This document shows positions 50,285 through 57,987 of a stretch of 64,000 nt of DNA, one piece after another (the first letter of the stretch is position 1; every line of letters begins with the position of its first letter). The DNA lies in the NCBI RefSeq assembly GCF_000384295.1, contig NZ_KB913037.1:6350594-6414593 (forward strand), read 5' to 3'. Source of the DNA: Amycolatopsis balhimycina FH 1894 (GTDB lineage Bacteria > Actinomycetota > Actinomycetes > Mycobacteriales > Pseudonocardiaceae). The position numbers and the translations under genes were made by a program. Under the pieces are notes generated by a model. It was not told the DNA's origin. It saw only the letters and a list, made by a program, of their open reading frames with translations, and did no database searches.

Positions 50285-51097
50285 ATGTCCCCCTCAGCCG
50301 CGCTGATCCCGGTGTCGCCGCACGACATCGGGATCGCCGAGGCGGCCACCCTGTCTGGCCGCCTCACTTACCTCTGCATGTGCCTGACGCTGTCCTGGGG
50401 CGTCCTCGCCGCCACCGGCTGGGTCCGCCGGTTCAGCGGCCAGGACGCGATCCGCACCGGGCACGTCCTGCTCGCCGCGTTCACCCTCGCCCTCGGCACC
50501 GTGCACGGGCTGACCTTCCTCTTCCTGGAGGACGACCCGGTCGGCGTCGCCGACCTGCTCCTGCCCTTCTACGACGGCACGCCGCGGCACGCGCTGGGCA
50601 TCGCCGGCCTCGAGCTCGTGATCGCCGTGTCCGTGACCGCGGGCCTGCGGCGAGGCACCCGCGAAGGCCGCTGGCTGCGGTTCCACCAGGCCGGTTACCT
50701 CGCCATCGGCCTGCTCGCCGTGCACGCCTGGCTCGGCGCCGTCTCGAGCGGGCACCTCGCCCTGGTCTGGCTCGCCGGCATCACGCTGCTCGTCCCGCCG
50801 GTGCTGCTGTCGGTCCTGCGCGTGCTGCCCGCCCGGGTCCTCGCCCGCGCCGGGCTGGTCACGGCACCGCCGGCCGAACCCGGCGCCGAGCCCGCCACCC
50901 TGCGCGTCGACGTCGACAGCCACCGCTGCCACGCCTACGGCGTCTGCCAGTCCGAGGCGCCCCAGGTCTTCCAGCTCGGCCAGGACGGGCAGCTCGAGTA
51001 CGAGAAACGCCCGCTCGCCCAGCTCGCCCCGAACATCCAGGCCGCCGCGCGCGCCTGCCCCATGAGAGCCATCCACCTGTTGGGAGCCACCCGATGA
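50285..51097 (+). CDS. Predicted bis-haem b membrane protein fused to a ferredoxin
   Basis: 270 residues, GGAGG upstream. Five TM helices. Two His pairs, His60/His74 (Hx13H) and His134/His147 (Hx12H), match the two-haem arrangement of ferric reductase/NADPH oxidase-type cores. Residues 205-265 form a ferredoxin: Cys215-x5-Cys221 and Cys258-Pro, with three ligands, suggesting a [3Fe-4S] cluster. The next gene encodes an FAD-dependent ferredoxin reductase with a 4-nt overlap. Inferred path: NAD(P)H to FAD to ferredoxin domain to haems to an acceptor outside the membrane. Acceptor (Fe3+, oxygen, quinone) unknown. Confidence 0.78.
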   Translation: MSPSAALIPVSPHDIGIAEAATLSGRLTYLCMCLTLSWGVLAATGWVRRFSGQDAIRTGHVLLAAFTLALGTVHGLTFLFLEDDPVGVADLLLPFYDGTPRHALGIAGLELVIAVSVTAGLRRGTREGRWLRFHQAGYLAIGLLAVHAWLGAVSSGHLALVWLAGITLLVPPVLLSVLRVLPARVLARAGLVTAPPAEPGAEPATLRVDVDSHRCHAYGVCQSEAPQVFQLGQDGQLEYEKRPLAQLAPNIQAAARACPMRAIHLLGATR

Positions 51098-52329
51098 GCG
51101 AACGCATCGTCATCGCCGGAGCCGGCCTCGCCGGCCTGCGCGCCGCCGAACGGCTGCGCGAACTCGGCTTCGACGGCGAAGTCGTCGTCCTGGGTGCCGA
51201 ACCCGGCATCGCCTACCACCGCCCGGCCCTGTCCAAGCAGCTCCTCACCGGCGCGGTCAGCCGGGCCGACACCCTCCTCGCCGACCCCCTCGAAGTCGAC
51301 GCGGAATGGCGGTTCGACACCCCGGTCACGGCGGTGTCGCCCCAGAAGCAGGTCGTCCACCTCCGCGACGAGGAACTGCCCTACGACGGCCTGATCATCG
51401 CCACCGGCGTCGAACCCCGCCGCATGCCCGGCGCGCCGCACGGCCACCCGCGCGTGGTCGTAGTCCGCACCCTCGCCGACACGATCGCCCTCCAGCGCGC
51501 CCTCGCCTCGAACCCCGGCCCGGTCGCCGTGATCGGCGACGGCTTCATCGGCTGCGAAGTCGCGTCCAGCCTGCGGGAGATGAACCGGGACGTCGTCCTC
51601 TTCGGACGGTCGAGAGCGCTGCTGGCCGACGTCCTCGGCCCCGACATCGGCGACTGGCTCACCGCGCTCCACACTGCCCGCGGCGTCCACCTCGAACTCG
51701 GCACGACGATCCGCCGCTGGCGTCCCGCACCCACCCACGTCGGCCTCGAGTTCGCCGACGGCCGCGCCCTCGAAGTCGCCTGCGTCGTCGTCGCGGTGGG
51801 CAGCGTCCCGGCCGTCTCCTGGCTCCGCGGCGCCAAGCTCCCCCTCGACGACGGCGTCGTCTGCGGGCCCACCTGCCACGTCGTCGGCTCCTCGACGATC
51901 GTCGCCGCGGGCGACGTCGCCCGCTGGCCCAACCTGCGCTTCGACCCGGCCCCCCAGCGCGACGAACACTGGCTCAACGCCGTCGAAATGAGCCGCGCCG
52001 CCGCCCAGAACCTCCTCGCCGGCCCCCAGGGCTCCCCGGCCTACACCCCGGTGCCCCGCTACTGGTCCGAACAACACGGCGTCCGCATCCAGGTCGCCGG
52101 CCGGCCCGCGCTCGCCACCGACACCGTCCTGCTCGAATCCCCTGTCCCCGGCACCCGCCCGATCACCGGCTTCGTCCGGAACGGCAAGCTCGTCGGCCTG
52201 ATCGGGCTCGACAGCCCCGCCGCCGTCCTCCACTGGACCGCCGAACTCGCCCGCCAGCACCCCGCGCCCGCCGAACCCCCGCCCGAAGTCCGGCCCCGCC
52301 ACCACAGCGAGGCCGTGGCCGGGTACTGA
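51094..52329 (+). CDS. FAD-dependent ferredoxin/rubredoxin reductase
   Basis: 411 residues, ATG overlapping the previous stop. FAD Rossmann IAGAGLAGLRAAERLRELG at the N-terminus, YHRPALSKQLL, the ATGVEPR motif, a second nucleotide motif VAVIGDGFIGCEVASSLRE for NAD(P)H, and AAGDVARWPN for FAD. Typical class of oxygenase-coupled or P450-coupled NAD(P)H:ferredoxin reductases, with the C-terminal dimer-type domain. Its partner is evidently the ferredoxin domain of the upstream membrane protein; no P450 or dioxygenase is nearby. Confidence 0.92.
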   Translation: MSERIVIAGAGLAGLRAAERLRELGFDGEVVVLGAEPGIAYHRPALSKQLLTGAVSRADTLLADPLEVDAEWRFDTPVTAVSPQKQVVHLRDEELPYDGLIIATGVEPRRMPGAPHGHPRVVVVRTLADTIALQRALASNPGPVAVIGDGFIGCEVASSLREMNRDVVLFGRSRALLADVLGPDIGDWLTALHTARGVHLELGTTIRRWRPAPTHVGLEFADGRALEVACVVVAVGSVPAVSWLRGAKLPLDDGVVCGPTCHVVGSSTIVAAGDVARWPNLRFDPAPQRDEHWLNAVEMSRAAAQNLLAGPQGSPAYTPVPRYWSEQHGVRIQVAGRPALATDTVLLESPVPGTRPITGFVRNGKLVGLIGLDSPAAVLHWTAELARQHPAPAEPPPEVRPRHHSEAVAGY

Positions 52330-52344
52330 GCTACCATCCAGCCT

Positions 52345-52757
52345 GCGGACGAGCTGGCAGGGCGGTCGCGAGCCGGGGCGACCCGGTCCGAGGAAAGTCC
52401 GGACTCCGCAGGGCAGGGTGGTTGCTAACGGCAACCCGGGGTGACCCGCGGGACAGTGCCACAGAGAACAGACCGCCCCGGTCCGTGTGCTTCATGAGGA
52501 CCGGGGTAAGGGTGAAACGGTGGTGTAAGAGACCACCAGCATCCCGGGCGACCGGGGTGGCTAGGTAAACCCCACCCGGAGCAAGGCCAAGAGGGAGCTC
52601 TCGAGCTCCTGCGCAGGCGTTCGAGGACGGCCCGTCCGAGCCTGCGGGTAGGCCGCTGGAGCCTGCCGGCAACGGCAGGCCGAGATGGATGGCCGTCGCC
52701 CCGGAAGCCGCAAGGCGACCGGGGAACAGGATCCGGCTTACATGCCAGCTCGTCCGC
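52345..52757 (+). ncRNA. rnpB: RNase P RNA (bacterial class A)
   Basis: The P1 helix closes the molecule: GCGGACGAGCTGGC (52345-52358) pairs with GCCAGCTCGTCCGC (52744-52757). Universal core elements are present: GAGGAAAGTCCGGACTCC near the 5' end, ACAGTGCCACAGAGAACAGACC, GGGTAAGGGTGAAACGGTGG, GTAAACCCCACC and the distal region before the 3' strand of P1. It processes the 5' ends of tRNAs. About 413 nt, as expected for high-GC actinobacteria. The promoter must lie in the end of the reductase gene, 15 nt upstream. Confidence 0.97.
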
Positions 52758-52832
52758 ACCCAGCCGTGTCCGTCCCTGTGGTGCGACGATCTTCGGTTCC
52801 CCCGCGGGGTTACTCGGTAGTAGGGTGCCGCT

Positions 52833-53687
52833 ATGGCGGGTGACGAGCAGCGGTTCAAGGCGGCCTTCGACTCTTTGCACGCTCTGGTGTACTTCGCGCC
52901 GGAGGTCGACGCCGCGTTCGCCGGGGCCGGGCTGCGGCCGGGGCGGATGCCGTACTTCGCCGGGCGGAGTGCCGCCATGGGGGCCGTCGGGCCCGAGGTC
53001 GTCGCCGCCACCTTCTACAACTTCAACCCCGAGGTCGTCGCCCGCACCATCCCGCGGGCCTGGACCCTGGCGACGCCCGAGCAGGTGCTCGAGGCGCGGC
53101 TGGCCGGCGTCGGCAAGGCGCTCACGCGGCTGCTCGGCGACCACGTCAAGAGCGACGAAGCCGCCGAGGCCGCCGAACTCGCCCGCGAAGCCACGGCGGG
53201 GTGCCGCGCGGAAGGCCGTCCGCTCTACGCCGCCCACGCCGGGCTGGCCTGGCCGGGAGAGCCGCACCTCGTTCTCTGGCACGCCGTCACGCTGCTTCGC
53301 GAGCACCGCGGCGACGGGCACATCGCCGCTCTCGTGCTCGAAGGGCTCAGCGGGCTCGAAGCGCTCGTCACCCACGGCGCCACCGGACGCGGGTTCGTCA
53401 CCGCCGCCGCGAAGCTCACCCGCGGCTGGAGCGACGAGCAGTGGAGCGCCGCCGAGAGCGCGTTGAAGGACCGCGGCCTCCTCGACGCCGAGGGCGCGCT
53501 CACCGACGCGGGCCTCGCGCAGCGCGACCGCGTCGAGACCGCCACCGAGACGGCCGCGCGGGGGCCGTGGGACCACCTGGGACCCGAGAAGACCGCCCGG
53601 CTCGAAGAGCTGTGCCGCGGTCTCAGCGTCCGCGTCGTCGAGGCCGGCGTCTTCCCGGCGGACGTTTTCGCCCTGGGCCGGCCCTGA
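52833..53687 (+). CDS. SCO6745-family helical protein
   Basis: 284 residues, all-alpha in look, no signal peptide or TM. Starts FKAAFDSLHALVYFAPEVDAAF and continues GLRPGRMPYFAGRSAAMG and ATFYNFNPEVVARTIPRAW, the conserved blocks of an actinobacterial group often named SCO6745 or helix-turn-helix-like. The C-terminal half looks like a winged-helix-type segment (LTRGWSDEQWSAAESALKDRG). Stand-alone gene after rnpB. No activity known. Confidence 0.75.
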   Translation: MAGDEQRFKAAFDSLHALVYFAPEVDAAFAGAGLRPGRMPYFAGRSAAMGAVGPEVVAATFYNFNPEVVARTIPRAWTLATPEQVLEARLAGVGKALTRLLGDHVKSDEAAEAAELAREATAGCRAEGRPLYAAHAGLAWPGEPHLVLWHAVTLLREHRGDGHIAALVLEGLSGLEALVTHGATGRGFVTAAAKLTRGWSDEQWSAAESALKDRGLLDAEGALTDAGLAQRDRVETATETAARGPWDHLGPEKTARLEELCRGLSVRVVEAGVFPADVFALGRP

Positions 53688-54141
53688 TCGACCAAGATCA
53701 CGCTATGTAGTGAAAATCGCGTGAAGTGCTGAGCCCCCTGTGACGGACAGCGAGGGCGGTCAAGATCGAGATGGTGTCCGACCGGCCGCGGGGCCGTCAC
53801 AGAGCGGACTCGTGGGACGCGGCCGTTCGTGTCGTGTCACACTGTTCCGGGCCGCACAACGGCTCGAGTGCCAGTACCCACAGTGAGCAAATCCCGGGCA
53901 TTGGGGTGAGTTCGTCAGCACACTGAGAAGTATGGGTGGCCGGGGTTCAACCCGAGGGCCCTTGCCGCGATGATGGTGGGCGTGGAGTTTTCGTGTGCCG
54001 TGCGGACTGCATCGGTTGAGGAGCCAGCCGATGTCTACTCTGCGCGCTTTGACCACTACCCCTCGTAGCCTCCATGATGTTGTTCGAAGCACTGCCTGAG
54101 CCAGAACCGCGCGGCCCCCACCGCGCACCGGGAGTATCGCG
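53688..54141. other. 454-bp region before the type IV-like cluster
   Basis: No convincing gene. Composition is less GC-rich than the flanks. A 22-codon frame at 54031-54099 has GAGGAG upstream but unusual codons and is probably not a gene. The region should contain the cluster promoter; hexamers could not be fixed. GGGAG about 10 nt before 54142 is the ribosome binding site of the first cluster gene. Confidence 0.5.
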
Positions 54142-54411
54142 ATGATGACCTTGACCACCCTCGACACGCTGGCCGCCGGCGGTCAACTGGGCACGGGAAA
54201 CGTGCGTCAGTGGCTGCTCGACAACGTCATCCCCCTGGTGCTGCTGTCCGTCGCCCTCCTGCTTCTCTGGCTGGGCGGCGGCAAGGGCGACAACGCCGGC
54301 GTCATGCGGCGGCTCGCCGGCGTGGTGATCGCGCTCGCCATCATCGGTCTCGCGGTCAGCGGCGCGGGCGTGAACGTGGGCCAGTGGATCGCCGGCCTGT
54401 TCACCGGCTGA
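54142..54411 (+). CDS. Small two-TM protein, VirB2/pilin-like
   Basis: 89 residues. A short polar N-terminus, then TM1 (VIPLVLLSVALLLLWLG), a small charged loop (GKGDNAGVMRRL) and TM2 (AGVVIALAIIGLAVSGAG), ending in NVGQWIAGLFTG. Size, two hydrophobic helices and first position in a cluster with VirB3-, VirB4-, VirB6- and VirB8-like genes fit a VirB2/TrbC-type pilin subunit. No classical cleavable signal peptide is seen, so the similarity is structural and positional only. Alternative: a small scaffold membrane protein. Confidence 0.6.
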   Translation: MMTLTTLDTLAAGGQLGTGNVRQWLLDNVIPLVLLSVALLLLWLGGGKGDNAGVMRRLAGVVIALAIIGLAVSGAGVNVGQWIAGLFTG

Positions 54412-54421
54412 GGCGGGCAGC

Positions 54422-54901
54422 GTGCGCATCAGGACCGATGACGAGGTTTACCGGGTCGACGCCGTGTGGCTCGGCCCGCCGAAAGCGACTTTTCCCTGGA
54501 GAGCCCGGTACGTCGCCTGGCTCATCGGCATCCCGGCGTTCTTCGTCGTCCTCGGCATCGAACGCTGGGCGGGGTGGAGTTTCGGGTTCTTCTCGACGGC
54601 GTGGGCGTTCGTCGCCACCATCGTGATCACCCGGCTGCTGACGGCCAAGATCAGCCACGAGCGCCCGCTGGGCACCGTGGTTTCGATGGCCGGACGCGAG
54701 CTCAACACCCCCAGAGAGGTGACCACGGGCACGGGCGGCGCCGTCAGCGCCAGCCGCGTCCGGGTACGGGCCGAGCGCCCGCTGCCGAAGCACCGCCGGA
54801 GGCGGCAGTACCAGCACCACGGCGGGCCGCCGGGTGCCATCACCCAGGGAACACCACGAGCGCGCCGGAACCGCGGCAACGCGGCTCGGGCCGGGAGGTA
54901 G
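54422..54901 (+). CDS. VirB3/PrgI-like membrane protein
   Basis: 159 residues, GTG start. A cytosolic lead (VYRVDAVWLGPPKATFPW), two close TM helices (YVAWLIGIPAFFVVLGIERW and FFSTAWAFVATIVITRLL), then a basic 80-residue tail (KHRRRRQYQHH, TPRARRNRGNAARAG). The double-TM hairpin directly before the VirB4 ATPase gene is the layout of PrgI/VirB3 proteins in Gram-positive type IV systems. The basic tail may interact with nucleic acid or the ATPase. The next gene begins 3 nt after the stop. Confidence 0.65.
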   Translation: MRIRTDDEVYRVDAVWLGPPKATFPWRARYVAWLIGIPAFFVVLGIERWAGWSFGFFSTAWAFVATIVITRLLTAKISHERPLGTVVSMAGRELNTPREVTTGTGGAVSASRVRVRAERPLPKHRRRRQYQHHGGPPGAITQGTPRARRNRGNAARAGR

Positions 54902-54904
54902 TCG

Positions 54905-57856
54905 TTGTTCGGTCGCGGCGCTAGCCGAGGAAAACGGGGTCGGGACGCACACTCGGGCGGATGGCAACCGCCCGAGCAGGTCCGCGCGTCGCGAAACGGC
55001 TCGGGGAACAAGGCTCGCCTGCCCGGTGAGCAGGCCATACCCGCGTATACCCCGTCGATCGCGGTGCGAAGCATCGACGGGCACCTGGTGCGCTCGGGGT
55101 ACGAGGTCTACGCCTGGTATCGGCTCGCGCCGCAGCGCTGGTCGTTCCGCTCGGACTCGCAGCGGCGCGACCTCATCGCGGCCATCGCGGGCCAGTACGC
55201 CGAGCTGCAGGGCCGGTGGCTGCACCTGCGCGTGACGAACCGGCCGTACCCGATCCGGATGTGGGCCGAGGCGCACGTCTACAACGCCCACGGCCGCCCC
55301 AACGACGTCCCGGGCGCGTTGTCGTTCGACGACTACCTGATCGGCGAGCAGCAGCAGCTGATGGGCCGCTCGATGGCCGAAAAAGAGGTCTACATCGGCG
55401 TCCAGGTGCAGACGCGGCGGATGGTCGACCGCGCGGTCGAGCGGGCCGCGCCGGTGCTGCGCAAGATCCTGCCCGAGGCCGTCGACGCCGAGCTGGCCGC
55501 ACTGGACTCCGAGGTCGAGCACCTCGACCAGGTCATCGGCAGCGCCGGGCTGGAAGGCCGTCCGGTGCACGCCGAGGAGATGTCCTGGCTGATGCACCGG
55601 TCCTGTTCGCTGGGCCTGCCCGCGCCGCGGAACATGCCCGCCGTGCCGGGCGCCGCGTGGGAGCCGGAGGACCTGGCCAGCTTCACCGACGCCGCCGACT
55701 TCTACGCCGAGCCGTACGCGCCGACGGTGACCGTCCGCGGCCGAACCGGCTCCAACGCCGGCGTCTCGCGGCACCTGGCGATCCTGACCGTCGGGCAGAT
55801 GCACGGCCTGCAGATCCCCGAGGTCGACGACCCGTGGATCCAGCACGCCGACCGGCTGCCCGCCGCGGTCGAGGTGTCCGCGCGCATCTACGTCCGGCGC
55901 CCCGAGGAAGTGGCCGGGGAGCTGCAGCGGCAGATGAACAAGGTGCGCTCGCAGGTCAAGCACTACACCGACGAGCACGAGCTGGAGCCACCGCAGTCGC
56001 TGTCCCGGCAGGCCGGGCGGGTGCTGGAGATCGACGACGAGATGACGTCGGGCTTCACCGCGCTCGCCACCCGCGTGCGGTCCTGGTGGCGGCTGGCGGT
56101 GTCCGGCCCGACCGAGCGCGACGCGCTGCGCCTGGCCCAGCAGCTGCTCGACCTGTACAAGCCGAAGATCGCCATCGAGCACCCCGAAGCCCAGTACGCG
56201 CTGGCCAGGGAGTTCATCCCCGGCGAGCCCCTGGCGTCGGCGGCGTACATGCGCCGCGGCTCGGTGGTCTGGGCGTCCTCGGCGGTCCCGACGGCGACCG
56301 CGGAGGTCGGCGACCGCCGCGGCATCCTGCTCGGCGAGACGTGCACGGCGACCCGCCGCCCGGTGGCCTGGGACCCGTGGATGGCCCAGGAAATCCGCGA
56401 CGGCTCCGGTCTGACCGCGATGGTGGCGGGCCTGGGTGGTGGTAAGTCGTTCCTCGGCGGCGGCATCGTCTACAAGACGCTGCGGGCCGGGGCGAGCTGG
56501 ACGATCCTCGACCCGTCCGGCCCGTTGTCGCGGCTGTGCGACCTGCCGGAACTGCGGCCGTACGCGCGGCCGATCAACCTGCTCAACGCCCAGCCGGGGA
56601 TTCTGAACCCGTACCGGGTGGTCGCCGAGCCGCTCATCGAGCACTTCATGGACGAGGACGACCCCGAGCGCTCCTGGCGCCGCGAAAAAGCCCTCGCGGG
56701 CGCGACGCGGCGCCGTCTGGTGCTGGACGTCCTGTCCGGTGTGCTGCCGTACGAGGTGTCGCGGATGGCGCAGACGCGGATCGTGCTGCTGCGCGCGGTC
56801 CGCGCGGTCGGCGGCCGCTTCGATGCGGATCCCGGCCAGGTAATCGATGCGCTCCGGCGGGATTCTTCGGAACACCACGAGCACGCGGGCGTCGTCGCGG
56901 ACTTCCTCGACGAAATGCGCGAGCGGATGGCGCTGCTCATCCCGGAGACGGATGCGGACCCGTACTCGGAAACCCGTGACGACCGCCTGACGGTGCTGAC
57001 GATGGCGGGCCTGACCCTGCCGAAGGACGGCGTCCCCCGCGAGTACTGGACGGACGCGGAGTCCCTCGGCGTCGAGATGCTGAACCTGGCGGCGTGGCTG
57101 ACCCAGCGGTCGGTGTACGAGAAGCCGAAGGACATGCGCAAGGGCGTCTGGATCGACGAGGCGTTCTTCCTGTCGGAGGTCCCGACCGGGCGTGTCCTGA
57201 TGAACCGCTTCGCGCGTGACTCGCGGAAGTGGAACGTCCGGGTCCTGCTGTCGTCCCAGATCCCGGCGGACTTCCTGAAGATCCAGGGTTTCGTGACCCT
57301 GCTGGACTCGGTGTTCGTCGGCCGTCTCGACGACGACGACGCCCAGGCGGACGCCCTGCGGCTGCTGAAGGTCCCGGTGGGCGTGGGCTACGAGCAGGTC
57401 GTCGCGGCGCTGGGCCGCCGCCCGGGCGCGCAACAGCGCGGCTTGGAGCGGGACGTCGAACCTCGCCAGTTCATCTTCGGCGACGGCGCCGGGGGCGTGG
57501 AGCGCATCCGCGTCGACTTCTCGGGCCCGCACCTGGATCACCTGCGGTCGGTCATGGACACGACGCCGGGCTCGAAGGACGCGGCCAAGCCCCGCCCGGG
57601 CCACGAGCTGGCGCGGCCGAAGACGGAGGAGAAGAAGCCCTACGTCGCGGTGCCTCCGGAGGACGACATCGAGCTGGAGCAGGACTTCGAACTGGCGGCG
57701 GAACTGGAGGTCGGCCTCGCCGACGAGAACCTCCTGGGCGCCCCGGACCCCTTGGCATCGGAGACAGGCGAGGTGGAGGGCGGCGTCCAGCCGTCGAACG
57801 GGCAACAGCACGCCCGAACCGGAGGAAAGGGCGGCACCGGCCGGGACGCCGCATGA
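54905..57856 (+). CDS. VirB4/TraC-like secretion ATPase
   Basis: 983 residues, TTG start. An N-terminal 480-residue region as in VirB4/TraU-type proteins (YEVYAWYRLAPQRWSF near the start), then the RecA-like motor: Walker A GLGGGKS at residues 509-515, Walker B VWIDEAFF with Asp751 and Glu752, and LLSSQIPADF downstream. An acidic C-terminal tail of about 90 residues (EEKKPYVAVPPEDDIELEQD) is unusual. Hydrolyses ATP to power assembly or transfer in type IV machines. No TM helix predicted, so peripheral at the membrane. Confidence 0.85.
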   Translation: MFGRGASRGKRGRDAHSGGWQPPEQVRASRNGSGNKARLPGEQAIPAYTPSIAVRSIDGHLVRSGYEVYAWYRLAPQRWSFRSDSQRRDLIAAIAGQYAELQGRWLHLRVTNRPYPIRMWAEAHVYNAHGRPNDVPGALSFDDYLIGEQQQLMGRSMAEKEVYIGVQVQTRRMVDRAVERAAPVLRKILPEAVDAELAALDSEVEHLDQVIGSAGLEGRPVHAEEMSWLMHRSCSLGLPAPRNMPAVPGAAWEPEDLASFTDAADFYAEPYAPTVTVRGRTGSNAGVSRHLAILTVGQMHGLQIPEVDDPWIQHADRLPAAVEVSARIYVRRPEEVAGELQRQMNKVRSQVKHYTDEHELEPPQSLSRQAGRVLEIDDEMTSGFTALATRVRSWWRLAVSGPTERDALRLAQQLLDLYKPKIAIEHPEAQYALAREFIPGEPLASAAYMRRGSVVWASSAVPTATAEVGDRRGILLGETCTATRRPVAWDPWMAQEIRDGSGLTAMVAGLGGGKSFLGGGIVYKTLRAGASWTILDPSGPLSRLCDLPELRPYARPINLLNAQPGILNPYRVVAEPLIEHFMDEDDPERSWRREKALAGATRRRLVLDVLSGVLPYEVSRMAQTRIVLLRAVRAVGGRFDADPGQVIDALRRDSSEHHEHAGVVADFLDEMRERMALLIPETDADPYSETRDDRLTVLTMAGLTLPKDGVPREYWTDAESLGVEMLNLAAWLTQRSVYEKPKDMRKGVWIDEAFFLSEVPTGRVLMNRFARDSRKWNVRVLLSSQIPADFLKIQGFVTLLDSVFVGRLDDDDAQADALRLLKVPVGVGYEQVVAALGRRPGAQQRGLERDVEPRQFIFGDGAGGVERIRVDFSGPHLDHLRSVMDTTPGSKDAAKPRPGHELARPKTEEKKPYVAVPPEDDIELEQDFELAAELEVGLADENLLGAPDPLASETGEVEGGVQPSNGQQHARTGGKGGTGRDAA

Positions 57857-57987
57857 ACGCGGCCCGGGAACGAGGCATGCGTGCCGATCGGGGCGCGAGC
57901 CCCGGCCACCGGGCCGTGGGCAGCCGCGCCGGCGCTGAAGCCGCTCCCGCCGCGGCCTCGCGGGTCACCGCGGAGGGGGCGGCATGA
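57853..57987 (+). CDS. Possible 44-aa Ala/Arg-rich coupling ORF
   Basis: ATG at 57853 overlaps the VirB4-like stop, and the TGA at 57985 overlaps the ATG of the VirB6-like gene. The product is Ala/Arg/Gly-rich and has no domain. It fills exactly the gap between two cluster genes. Could be translated to keep ribosomes coupled, or be chance in GC-rich DNA. Confidence 0.35.
   Translation: MNAARERGMRADRGASPGHRAVGSRAGAEAAPAAASRVTAEGAA

Noticed and set aside
52440..52760. tRNA-like stretch (GGCGTTCGAGGAC and others) and small ORFs
   Set aside because: These are parts of RNase P RNA, whose P1 helix and universal motifs account for the region.
54031..54099. 22-residue leader peptide before the type IV-like cluster
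   Set aside because: It has an upstream GAGGAG, but the codons are atypical, there is no attenuator-like structure, and nothing supports translation.
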